From NCBI GenBank assembly GCA_024236295.1, contig JACKKT010000012.1, forward strand, positions 1 to 64,000: a stretch of 64,000 bases of DNA, read 5' to 3'. Below are positions 52,930 through 61,529 of the stretch, in pieces; within the stretch, counting starts at the first letter, position 1, and each line of letters opens with the position of its first letter. The notes under the pieces are model-generated. The model had not been told where the DNA came from, made no database searches, and saw only the letters and a list, made by a program, of their open reading frames with translations. Both the position numbers and the translations under genes were made by a program. This DNA is from Kordiimonadaceae bacterium. Lineage in GTDB: Bacteria; Pseudomonadota; Alphaproteobacteria; Sphingomonadales; Emcibacteraceae.

Positions 52930-54927
52930 TTATTGTGTATAGCGATTATACCAATCTAAATTTCTCTTCATTCTGTCTTCCAGATAACTTGGTACAACAA
53001 TACCATGGTGTTGATCCGGATAGATGATAAGTTTGCTTTCAATGTCTAATGATCTGAGGGCCTGATACATTTGTTCGGCGCCCAGGCATGGAACATTAAA
53101 GTCCTTTTCAGAACATTGATAAAGCGTTGGCGTTTTTATACGATCTGCGTGAAGAAATGGGAAGCTTACCTTTTCATAAACCTCCCTATTTTTCCAAGGA
53201 GTGCCAAGTTCAAGTTCATATTCACGGCTATATTGATCATGACCATACATACCAAGCATATTGCCGGCCCCGGCTCCGCTGATAGCTGCTTTAAATCGGC
53301 TGTCAGTGGCAATGACATAATCCGTTAAAATGCCGCCGTAACTCCATCCGCCGAGCGCAAGTCGTTCAGGGTCGATAATATTTTTATTTGTCAAATAATC
53401 GGCACCCGCCAGAATATCCCGACTATCAACATTGCCCCAGTCAGCATATATCGCCTTGGCAAAATCAAAACCCTTACCAGAAGAACCTCTCGGATTAATA
53501 CCGACAACGATATAGCCTTGGGCAGCGTATATTTGCCAGTCATACATAAATTCGTGGGAAAACTGGTAAACAGGGCCGCCATGCAATCGGAATATGGCGG
53601 GATAGCGCCTATTTTTATCATAATCCGGCGGATAAACGATGAGCCCGCCGATATCATGGCCATCACTGTCAAATTCAAATTTTTCTGTATTGGCCAGTTT
53701 TTTTGTTTCAAGCCATATATTATGGTTTGTAAGGGCGCGATCCTGATTATCCACGGCGAATAATTCATATGGTGTATTATCATCACTTTGCTGGACTACA
53801 ATATGATCATTTCCGCTAACATCAAACCCAAGGGCAAATTTATTGCCTTCCGTTAGATAGCTAATTTCTTCCGTTTCCACATTTATTCTTGCTACCAGCG
53901 TTGAGCGGTCTTTTTCTATCAGGCTATAGATATATTTGCCGTCACCCGACCATTTGGGTAGGTAGAAACAAAGATCAATCCAGGCCAGAGACCTTGTTTC
54001 TCCGCTTTCAATATCGCCGACAGTAAGCTGCCAAGGGGCGTAATATATCCATTTACTCATGCCGCTGGTCAACCAGACCAGTTTTTTGCTATCGGGTGAC
54101 CATTCGGGGGGTGACATCCAGTATGGGTCAACATCCGTACCTTTGAAATTGCTGATGCGGCGGCTTTCTCCGTCTTTTTCAGGCAGCATGATGAAAACAT
54201 CCGTGTCCAAATTTCTGTCGACATCGCCACTGTCTTTTGAAATATAGGCAATCCACTTACCATCCGGCGACCAAGACGGCATCCAGTGATCCCTGTCATC
54301 ATTTGTAATCTGTATATTTTGCCCTGACTTAATATCTAGAATATGAAGTTGCCGTCTTGCTCCGGCCAGATACCCGACCCAATCTTCCTTAAACTGGAAA
54401 CGGTCAATTACTATCGGTGGGGCCGTTCCGGCTTCTGACGGTTCAGCACCTCCATTAAAAGCACTTAAAACGATACGCTTGCTGTCTGGCGCCCAGTCAA
54501 AGTCAATAACTCCTCCTTTAATAAAGCTGATCTGACGTTTGCTCCTGCCATTCGTCTTCATTATAAAAATCTGGGTTTCGCCTTCATCTTTACCTTCTCC
54601 AAAATATGCAATCCATTTTCCATCCGGACTGAATTGTGGTGACCATTCACTTTTATTTTTTGATTTGGTTAGGTTTTTTGGATTTCCGCCCTGATAGGGA
54701 ATAATCCATATATCACTTACTTTTTTATCAGTTTTTAAATCATCAATACTAATTGAATAGGCAACATTTTTTCCGTCCGGTGATAGTGAAGGCGCACTTA
54801 CATCCTGAATTTTATGCATATCTTCCAATTGAAAATATTCTTCATTCGCTATGGTTATAGGAATTGATGCTGTATTAAACAGCATAAGAAGCAGTATTTT
54901 GGGTATTATTCGCATTGGTTTATTCAT
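52930..54927 (-). CDS. S9 family prolyl oligopeptidase-like peptidase, exported
   Basis: The 665-residue protein has a signal peptide (about 1-27), then a WD40-like/TolB-type propeller with repeats of PxFSPDGKWIAY form. An alpha/beta-hydrolase domain follows, with the nucleophile Ser in GGWSYGG, the Asp region in KTPTLYQCSEKDFNVP and the His in DQHHGIVVP. It is related to dipeptidyl or acylaminoacyl peptidases of the periplasm. The link to the sugar locus is only positional. Confidence 0.9.
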   Translation of the reverse strand: MNKPMRIIPKILLLMLFNTASIPITIANEEYFQLEDMHKIQDVSAPSLSPDGKNVAYSISIDDLKTDKKVSDIWIIPYQGGNPKNLTKSKNKSEWSPQFSPDGKWIAYFGEGKDEGETQIFIMKTNGRSKRQISFIKGGVIDFDWAPDSKRIVLSAFNGGAEPSEAGTAPPIVIDRFQFKEDWVGYLAGARRQLHILDIKSGQNIQITNDDRDHWMPSWSPDGKWIAYISKDSGDVDRNLDTDVFIMLPEKDGESRRISNFKGTDVDPYWMSPPEWSPDSKKLVWLTSGMSKWIYYAPWQLTVGDIESGETRSLAWIDLCFYLPKWSGDGKYIYSLIEKDRSTLVARINVETEEISYLTEGNKFALGFDVSGNDHIVVQQSDDNTPYELFAVDNQDRALTNHNIWLETKKLANTEKFEFDSDGHDIGGLIVYPPDYDKNRRYPAIFRLHGGPVYQFSHEFMYDWQIYAAQGYIVVGINPRGSSGKGFDFAKAIYADWGNVDSRDILAGADYLTNKNIIDPERLALGGWSYGGILTDYVIATDSRFKAAISGAGAGNMLGMYGHDQYSREYELELGTPWKNREVYEKVSFPFLHADRIKTPTLYQCSEKDFNVPCLGAEQMYQALRSLDIESKLIIYPDQHHGIVVPSYLEDRMKRNLDWYNRYTQ

Positions 54928-54951
54928 TAGTTGAGTTAGCCGCTTTAAAAA

Positions 54952-56388
54952 CTAAAGGCTCCAGCCTTCACGATATTCCCGCATTACAAACTGATTGGCG
55001 GGTTCAAAATTTGTAATGACCATATTTTCACCGTCCCAAAGCAGTTTTTTTCTTCCCGGATAATCATATCCGTCACCGTTCTTTTCGCGCAAGTTAAAGC
55101 TGCGGATCGCCAAATTGCCCATTAATATTGATTCTGTCAGCGGTCCGGCAAAATCAAAGGATGATGTAAGCTCTTTATGTTTTTCACTGCCATATCCCTG
55201 TTTGCAGGCTTCAACCCAGTGTCTGTGATGGCCGTTTTCAGGGAGCATGATTTCCTGCTCGATCGGTGGCTGTGTGATAAGCTCCCCTGAATTTAAATAT
55301 ATTTTCGGATTTTCAGCATATGTACCGCAGGTCATTATGCCTTTTTCCCCCATCATGATAACGCCATTGGTGCTGCCTTCGTCCCCTAAATCATGATCCG
55401 CTGGTATCAAATCAGGATGAAACGGCCGCAAGCCACCGTCGGTCCATGTCAATTTAATGGGGACCGGATTTTTTCTGCTGGCCGGAAAACTAAGCTGTGT
55501 TCTTGATGATGGTGGGCAGGATGCCGGAAGATAATCAGGAATCCAGTCTTGTGAATATGTGGCACCAACACTACTTTCGACTTCTGTCGGATAGCCAAGG
55601 CCGAGAACCCGAAATGGCGGATCAATAAGGTGACAGGCCATATCGCCAAGGGCACCTGTTCCGAAATTCCACCAGCCACGCCATTTAAAGGGATGATAAA
55701 GCGGATGATAGTCAACCCAGGCAGCCGGGCCGATCCAGGTATCCCAATCCAGTCCATCAAGCATCGTTGGCATATTGGTCGGGCTTTTAATCCCTTGTGG
55801 CCAGACCGGTCTGTTTGTCCAGACATGAACTTCATGAACATTTCCGATCATTCCCTGATCAAACCATTTAATCATTTGTTTGACCCCTGCGCCAGAGGCG
55901 CCCTGATTGCCCATCTGGGTTACAATTTTATATTGCTCCGCCGCTTTCGTCAGAGTACGGGCCTCGTATATGTTATGGGTTAATGGCTTTTGCACATAGG
56001 TGTGGATACCGCGCTTCATGGCGTTCATGGTGATAACGGCATGGTTATGGTCCGGTGTTGATACGGTAATGGCATCAATATCGGTCATCTCATCCAGCAG
56101 TTTTCTGAAATCCTTATATTTTTTTGCACTTGGAAATTTCTGAAACGCTTCAGCGGCCATATTCCAGTCCACATCGCAAATCGCGGCGATGTTTGATACT
56201 CCGTCCCCCCAGACATTGACGGCATCTGAAAAACCCTTTCCCCCGCCACCAATTATGGCGACATTTAGCTGGTCACTTGGTGGCGTAAAGCCCTGACCTA
56301 GAACATGTCTTGGAACAATTGAAAAACCGACCGCAGCAGCAGCCGTTTTTTTGATAAATGATCTTCTGCTGGTATTTTGTTTATTCAT
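54952..56388 (-). CDS. Gfo/Idh/MocA family oxidoreductase with Tat signal
   Basis: The 478-residue protein has a twin-arginine signal (TSRRSFIKKTAAAAVGFS) followed by NVAIIGGGGKGFSDAVNVWG (Rossmann NAD(P) motif). VSTPDHNHAVITMNAMKRGIHTYVQKPLTHN contains the EKP-like box of the family, here QKP. Tat export suits an enzyme that folds with its cofactor in the cytoplasm. Such exported family members are common in polysaccharide-degrading bacteria and may act on glycosides. The substrate is unknown. It lies downstream of a divergent promoter region and upstream of the S9 gene. Confidence 0.9.
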   Translation of the reverse strand: MNKQNTSRRSFIKKTAAAAVGFSIVPRHVLGQGFTPPSDQLNVAIIGGGGKGFSDAVNVWGDGVSNIAAICDVDWNMAAEAFQKFPSAKKYKDFRKLLDEMTDIDAITVSTPDHNHAVITMNAMKRGIHTYVQKPLTHNIYEARTLTKAAEQYKIVTQMGNQGASGAGVKQMIKWFDQGMIGNVHEVHVWTNRPVWPQGIKSPTNMPTMLDGLDWDTWIGPAAWVDYHPLYHPFKWRGWWNFGTGALGDMACHLIDPPFRVLGLGYPTEVESSVGATYSQDWIPDYLPASCPPSSRTQLSFPASRKNPVPIKLTWTDGGLRPFHPDLIPADHDLGDEGSTNGVIMMGEKGIMTCGTYAENPKIYLNSGELITQPPIEQEIMLPENGHHRHWVEACKQGYGSEKHKELTSSFDFAGPLTESILMGNLAIRSFNLREKNGDGYDYPGRKKLLWDGENMVITNFEPANQFVMREYREGWSL

Positions 56389-56530
56389 AATTTTTCCCCG
56401 TCCTCAAATTATTATCTTCTCATTAAATATTATCTTGAGCAGTTCGTAAATTAATTTCTGGTGAGACTTGTGCAATTAGGTTCACAATTCTATAACGAAT
56501 GTGTCAATAAAATAATGTGAGTGGGAAAAA

Positions 56531-57730
56531 ATGGATAATAAAAAAAGACGGGGACTTAACTTTGACAGCAGGGCAGTTTATACGCCGCCTGATCCGGCAA
56601 CGAAATCAATCAGTCCACCGATCATAATGTCATCCAGTTTTCAATATGACGCGGAAATTTTTCAAAGAATAGTCGATGGAGCCCGTAAGGAAGTCAATAT
56701 TTACGGGCGATGCGGCAATCCGTCTGAATATCAGTTTGAAGAACAGATGATGATGATTGAAGGTGGCGATGCCTGCCTTGCAACAGCGTCAGGCATGGCG
56801 GCAATTTCCATTACTTTGCTAGGTCTTTTAAAAAGTGGCGATCATATTGTCTGTGACTGGACCACCTATAGTTCGACCCATGAAATGCTTGATCATCGGC
56901 TGACCGACTATAATATTGAAACCACCTTTGTTGATACAGCAAATCCTGAAGCAGTAAAGGCAGCAATAAGGCCTAATACCAAAGTCATTTATTTTGAAAC
57001 AATTGCCAACCCGTCGATGAAGGTGGCGGCAATTCCGCCACTGGTTGAAATGGCTCATGAGCGGGGCATTGTTGTTATCTGCGATAATACTTTTGCCAGT
57101 CCCTATGTCATGCGACCACTTGAATGGGGAGTGGATATTGTCGTTGAAAGTGCGACCAAATTTATCGGGGGGCACAGCGATGTAATCGGCGGGTCAATCT
57201 GTATGAAATCCGAAATTCTGCCGCCTGACTTTCTGGAACAAATCCGCTGGAATACAATGGTTAAGCTCGGTGCACCTCTTGCGCCCTTTAATGCCTGGAT
57301 GTTGAGCCGTGGTATTCAGACCTTAAGTGTCCGTCTTGAACGTGCCTGTAAAACGGCCGCTAAACTGGCCCGACATTTTGAAGGTCATAATAAGATCGGC
57401 AGGGTATGGTACCCTGGCCTGGAAAGCCATCCGCAACATGAAATTGCCAAGGCGCAAATGCCAAAATTTGGGGCGATGCTTACTTTTGATGTCGGAGACG
57501 GGGATCGGGCCTTGAAAGTCCTGGATAATCTTGAACTTAGCTGTTTTTCCGCTAGCCTTGGTGGGGTGCGCAGCACAACACAAATTCCCGCCCTGATGGC
57601 CTTTCTTGATATTCCCAAGGAGGAACGGTTGGAAATGGGGATATCAGATGGCATGATCCGCCTCTCTGTCGGACTTGAGGATGCGGATGATTTGATTGCG
57701 GATTTTGACGCCGCTCTTGCACTTCTCTGA
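56531..57730 (+). CDS. PLP-dependent Cys/Met metabolism enzyme, methionine gamma-lyase-like
   Basis: The 399-residue enzyme is in the cystathionine gamma-synthase/lyase family. It has YGRCGNPSEYQFEEQM, the PLP Lys in VVESATKFIGGHSDVIGG, and SLGGVRSTTQIPALM. Methionine gamma-lyase, cystathionine gamma-lyase and synthase share these features and cannot be separated with certainty. The adjacent APC permease 13 nt downstream suggests an amino acid import and breakdown pair, which favours a lyase. Confidence 0.88.
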   Translation: MDNKKRRGLNFDSRAVYTPPDPATKSISPPIIMSSSFQYDAEIFQRIVDGARKEVNIYGRCGNPSEYQFEEQMMMIEGGDACLATASGMAAISITLLGLLKSGDHIVCDWTTYSSTHEMLDHRLTDYNIETTFVDTANPEAVKAAIRPNTKVIYFETIANPSMKVAAIPPLVEMAHERGIVVICDNTFASPYVMRPLEWGVDIVVESATKFIGGHSDVIGGSICMKSEILPPDFLEQIRWNTMVKLGAPLAPFNAWMLSRGIQTLSVRLERACKTAAKLARHFEGHNKIGRVWYPGLESHPQHEIAKAQMPKFGAMLTFDVGDGDRALKVLDNLELSCFSASLGGVRSTTQIPALMAFLDIPKEERLEMGISDGMIRLSVGLEDADDLIADFDAALALL

Positions 57731-57743
57731 TGAAAGGGATCGG

Positions 57744-59045
57744 ATGAAATTAAAAAAATCGCTGAACTTCTGGGATGTTTTCGCGCTTGCTTTAGGGCAG
57801 GTTATTGGTTCCGGCATTATGGTTCTGATTGGTATAGGTATTGATTATACGGCTTATGCAGTGCCACTTGCCTTTATTCTTTCGGCAATATTATCGCTTA
57901 TCAAACAGATGCCAGTGGTTTTTATGGGTTCAGCGATGCCGGCAACTGGCGGGCTTTATGTTTACTGTAAACGTGTCCTTGGTAAAAAGGTTGGTTTCTT
58001 CTATCTGGCTGTTTTGCTGATTACTCACATTCTGATTGCCTTATTTGCTCTTGGATTTGCCAATTATGCAGCCGCCTTGGTGCCGGCACTAAATATTCGC
58101 TATGTGGCGTTTGGCATACTGGTATTATTTTATCTGGTCAATCTGGTTGGTATTCATCCGGCCGCTGTTGTTCAGAAAATAATGATCGTTTTTCTTCTGC
58201 TTGGTTTATCGTCGCTTATATTTTTTGGCATTCTTGAAGTTGATTACAGCAACTTCACCCATCAGGAAAATCTGTTTCCAAAAGGCTGGTATGGTTTTGC
58301 CCTGGCCTGTGTGGTGATGTCGTTTGCCACGGGCGGCGCACAGTATATATCCGAAATCGGCGGGGAAATGAAAAATCCGCATCGTGACCTGCCGCGAGCC
58401 ATGATTTTCAGCACACTTATTGCGGCCTGTTTTTTTGCACTAGTGTCCATTGTGGCCGTGGGCATATTGCCGCTTGAGCAGACAGCAAATGCCACGCTTT
58501 CTGACGTTGCAAGGGAAATCTTACCTGATTATCTATATGTAGCTTTCATGGTTGGGGCGGGTCTTTTTGCCCTTGCAACAAGTATTAATTCGACTTTTAC
58601 CTGGGCGACAAAATCAGTGCTTATTGCCTGCGAGGATGGCTGGCTGCCCAAGGGACTGGCTGTTGTCAATGAGCGATTTAACACGCCTCATATTCTTTTG
58701 ACTATTCTGCTTTTTGTCGGTGGAGCCCCCGTTCTGCTTGGATGGTCTCTCAATTATATCGTTATGCTCGGAAGTGGCCTTGTTTTCATTTATGATATGA
58801 TCCCGATTATTGCAGCCTTTCTGCTTTCAAAACGGCTTCCTGAAGTTTTTGCCTCTGCTCATTTAAAGCTTTCCGAGCGGACATTAAAAACAATCTGTGT
58901 TGGCGGAATACTCATATTGCTTGCCCAATTGGCTTTATCCTGGTCAAGTATCGGATTTATCGGGTCAGGCCTGATTATTGGCTATATAGTCTTTATCATA
59001 GGCTATATTCATTTCCGGGCTAAACACATGAATATCGTTGACTGA
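57744..59045 (+). CDS. APC superfamily amino acid permease
   Basis: The 433-residue permease has about 12 membrane spans and the APC signature GQVIGSGIMVLIGIGIDYTAY near the N-terminus. YISEIGGEMKNPHRDLPRAM is the amphipathic conserved loop of amino acid permeases. It starts at ATG 57744 behind GAAAGGGA, 13 nt after the PLP enzyme, so it probably imports that enzyme's substrate, perhaps methionine or a related sulfur amino acid. Confidence 0.9.
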   Translation: MKLKKSLNFWDVFALALGQVIGSGIMVLIGIGIDYTAYAVPLAFILSAILSLIKQMPVVFMGSAMPATGGLYVYCKRVLGKKVGFFYLAVLLITHILIALFALGFANYAAALVPALNIRYVAFGILVLFYLVNLVGIHPAAVVQKIMIVFLLLGLSSLIFFGILEVDYSNFTHQENLFPKGWYGFALACVVMSFATGGAQYISEIGGEMKNPHRDLPRAMIFSTLIAACFFALVSIVAVGILPLEQTANATLSDVAREILPDYLYVAFMVGAGLFALATSINSTFTWATKSVLIACEDGWLPKGLAVVNERFNTPHILLTILLFVGGAPVLLGWSLNYIVMLGSGLVFIYDMIPIIAAFLLSKRLPEVFASAHLKLSERTLKTICVGGILILLAQLALSWSSIGFIGSGLIIGYIVFIIGYIHFRAKHMNIVD

Positions 59046-59645
59046 TCAGCTTTTATTACTATCCAATAGAGTGAAAATCTGTTCTGCTTCTTTAAGCAAT
59101 TCATCAATGGTAGTATTGTTTTTGAGAGTGAAATCAGAAGATGATTTTATATTTTCAATATGCTTAAAATAGGCCGGTCTTACATCCTTCATATATTGTT
59201 CAGTGACGCTTTCAAGGGTACGCCCGCGCTCTCTCATATCTCGCTCAATCCGCCTTAGTAAGGCCAGATCAAGATCCACATCAACAAATATGTTAAAATC
59301 AGCAATATCCGAAAGCAAAGACCCGGCAAAAAGTCCGTCTATGATAATGGTATCTTTGACTGATACAGTTTCGTATCCGGTCCGCATGCTGACCTTAAAA
59401 TCATAAATCGGGACGTCGGCTTTACCGGTGTTTTTTAACTGCATTAAATGCATTTTCATCAGATCTGTATCAAGTGCATCCGGAAAATCAAAATTAAAAA
59501 AACCGTGACGTTCAACCTGTTCGGCCTTGCTTAAATAATAACGATCAATGCCCAGCAAAAGGCTACCTTCTTTTTGCCTGTGTATATGATTAGCAAGGGT
59601 TGATTTACCGGACCCGCTTGCACCTGATATAGTAATAATTTTCAT
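59046..59645 (-). CDS. Uridine kinase-like P-loop kinase
   Basis: The 199-residue protein has a Walker A box ITISGASGSGKSTLANHI. GIDRYYLSK, FNFDFPDALDTDLM and DTIIIDGLFAGS follow, as in uridine kinases and related phosphoribulokinase-like kinases. Sequences of this sort phosphorylate uridine/cytidine or other small molecules. No partner is nearby, and it converges with the APC permease at its stop. Confidence 0.8.
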   Translation of the reverse strand: MKIITISGASGSGKSTLANHIHRQKEGSLLLGIDRYYLSKAEQVERHGFFNFDFPDALDTDLMKMHLMQLKNTGKADVPIYDFKVSMRTGYETVSVKDTIIIDGLFAGSLLSDIADFNIFVDVDLDLALLRRIERDMRERGRTLESVTEQYMKDVRPAYFKHIENIKSSSDFTLKNNTTIDELLKEAEQIFTLLDSNKS

Positions 59646-59731
59646 GGATTAAGTTATAGATAGGCATTTCCTTTTGTCAATTCTGTAAATACCAGTGATT
59701 AGGTATATAATTTATATGGAGTTGAAATGCT

Positions 59732-61279
59732 TTATTCTTCACTGATTTGTGTATTGGCTATTCTATATATCCATTTTCCATAATAAATCATGCTAATGGC
59801 GGAAATGATCCCTACAGCGGCCATAAAATACCATACCAGGCCAATATTATTGTTTGCATATAGTTGCATTGTCAGGAAATCAGTGCTTTTTGCCGACAGT
59901 TCTGTAAGCTTTCCAAAAGCTTCACCGCCGGGAATGGCCCTTATTTGGTCATTACTAAGACCATAGTCCGTCAGAACAATTCTGGATATTTGCTCTTTTG
60001 AAGCCCATTGTCCGTAAAGATAGGGGCCAACAAACCCTTCCAGTGTCCAGCCGATCCCGATCGGCATTTGTGAGAAACCAAGATACATAGCTTTCTTTCT
60101 GGCCGGGGCTATATTACCCAGAAATTCACTGCTTTTTGGGGATGACAGCATTTCACCAATGGAAAATGTTACAATGCCTATAACAATCAGCCACGCCAGA
60201 TTAAACATACCAAGGATCAACAGGGCGGATGATGTCAGTAAGGTTCCTATCGCTAAACTATGCATTGCTTTGAGCTTTGCAGAAAGTCCGGCAACGATAA
60301 AACAAACTGTCATAATTAGTAGGCCATTATAGGAAATCAGCCCGATGGGTGTTATTTCCCGGCCATTCTCGCTTAATCCCAGCAAAAATTTTAGAGTTTC
60401 ATTTTGGGTCCCGTTATCACCAAACCAGCTGGCAACCAATGGTGCTGTGTCCACCCAGTCTCTGAAATAAAGTGGTGCCACATCCCAGAAAAACATTAAC
60501 ATAAACCAGAACCCGGAAAAAATTATAATATACCAGACCAGTATGGGATTTTTAAGTTCAGCCAGACTTTCCTGCCAAAGAGGCTTTTCCTTGATTTCTC
60601 CTGATTTGATTTTTTCCTGTCTTTCCAATCGTGCTTTTTTATCCGGTTCTTTATAGGTGAGTAAAAATAAAAAATTTACACTTATTATCAGGGCACAGGC
60701 ATAAAAAACCTGGCTCCAGGCCAGCAATTGCAATCTAACAGCAATGAGAGGTCCGATCCAGCCGCCTATATTTACTGTCTGATAAAATACGCCCCACGCC
60801 ATGGAGCTGTTTAATCTGTTTGTACTTTTGACGATTGTGCCCTGAATGCCGGGCTTAAAAATGCCAGTTCCGAATGCAAGGATGACAGCACCGGTCATAA
60901 AACCCCAATAGGTCGGAAATAATGCCATGCAAAGATAACCGACAATTTTGGTCACGGTTGAGGCAAATATAGTTTCCTTATATCCAAGCCGGTCCGAAAT
61001 TCCGCCGCTGAGTACAGGCACCCATGTCTGGACCATTGCCCAAACCAGAAAAATTGTCCCAAGTTCGGTTTCCGTGATCCCCAGCCCGCCATTTGCAGCG
61101 CTATCAGTGGCATAAAGGCCGGAAACCATTCTTGCCCCGTAATAGGCAAGACGTTCAATCATTTCCATGCCGCCACAAATCCAGAAAACATAGGAAAGAC
61201 TGCAGAGTGAAGCCCAGAGACCAAGTTGTTTTACATCTTTGATTGTTGTAGTTTGATCAGCGGCGGGCTCTTCCATCAT
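59732..61279 (-). CDS. MFS-type (POT-like) transporter
   Basis: The 515-residue protein has about 12-14 membrane spans. Its N-terminal half resembles proton-coupled oligopeptide transporters (GGMEMIERLAYYGARM, SDRLGYKETIFASTV, FGTGIFKPGIQGTIV). A large loop lies near residues 200-230 and the C-terminal half is well formed. Substrates are likely peptides or small organic molecules; the exact one is unknown. It is a single gene with its own promoter region upstream. Confidence 0.8.
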   Translation of the reverse strand: MMEEPAADQTTTIKDVKQLGLWASLCSLSYVFWICGGMEMIERLAYYGARMVSGLYATDSAANGGLGITETELGTIFLVWAMVQTWVPVLSGGISDRLGYKETIFASTVTKIVGYLCMALFPTYWGFMTGAVILAFGTGIFKPGIQGTIVKSTNRLNSSMAWGVFYQTVNIGGWIGPLIAVRLQLLAWSQVFYACALIISVNFLFLLTYKEPDKKARLERQEKIKSGEIKEKPLWQESLAELKNPILVWYIIIFSGFWFMLMFFWDVAPLYFRDWVDTAPLVASWFGDNGTQNETLKFLLGLSENGREITPIGLISYNGLLIMTVCFIVAGLSAKLKAMHSLAIGTLLTSSALLILGMFNLAWLIVIGIVTFSIGEMLSSPKSSEFLGNIAPARKKAMYLGFSQMPIGIGWTLEGFVGPYLYGQWASKEQISRIVLTDYGLSNDQIRAIPGGEAFGKLTELSAKSTDFLTMQLYANNNIGLVWYFMAAVGIISAISMIYYGKWIYRIANTQISEE

Positions 61280-61529
61280 AATTCTCTTAACATAATGTTT
61301 GTCAAAAATGGACTTTTACACTCAATATAGACGAGTATATTTAAAAGGGTATATATCAATAAATTGACTGTCAAACTCATTTAATTCCAGTGTTTTATGA
61401 AAACAGTACGATTTGGAACGACACTAGCTAAAAATTAACCAATAATGTCTATATTAATCTGTAAATAAAAAACTATTTGATCGGAACTGTTCGCCAGATT
61501 ATAGGAAAATTTTTAAAAGAGTTATATTT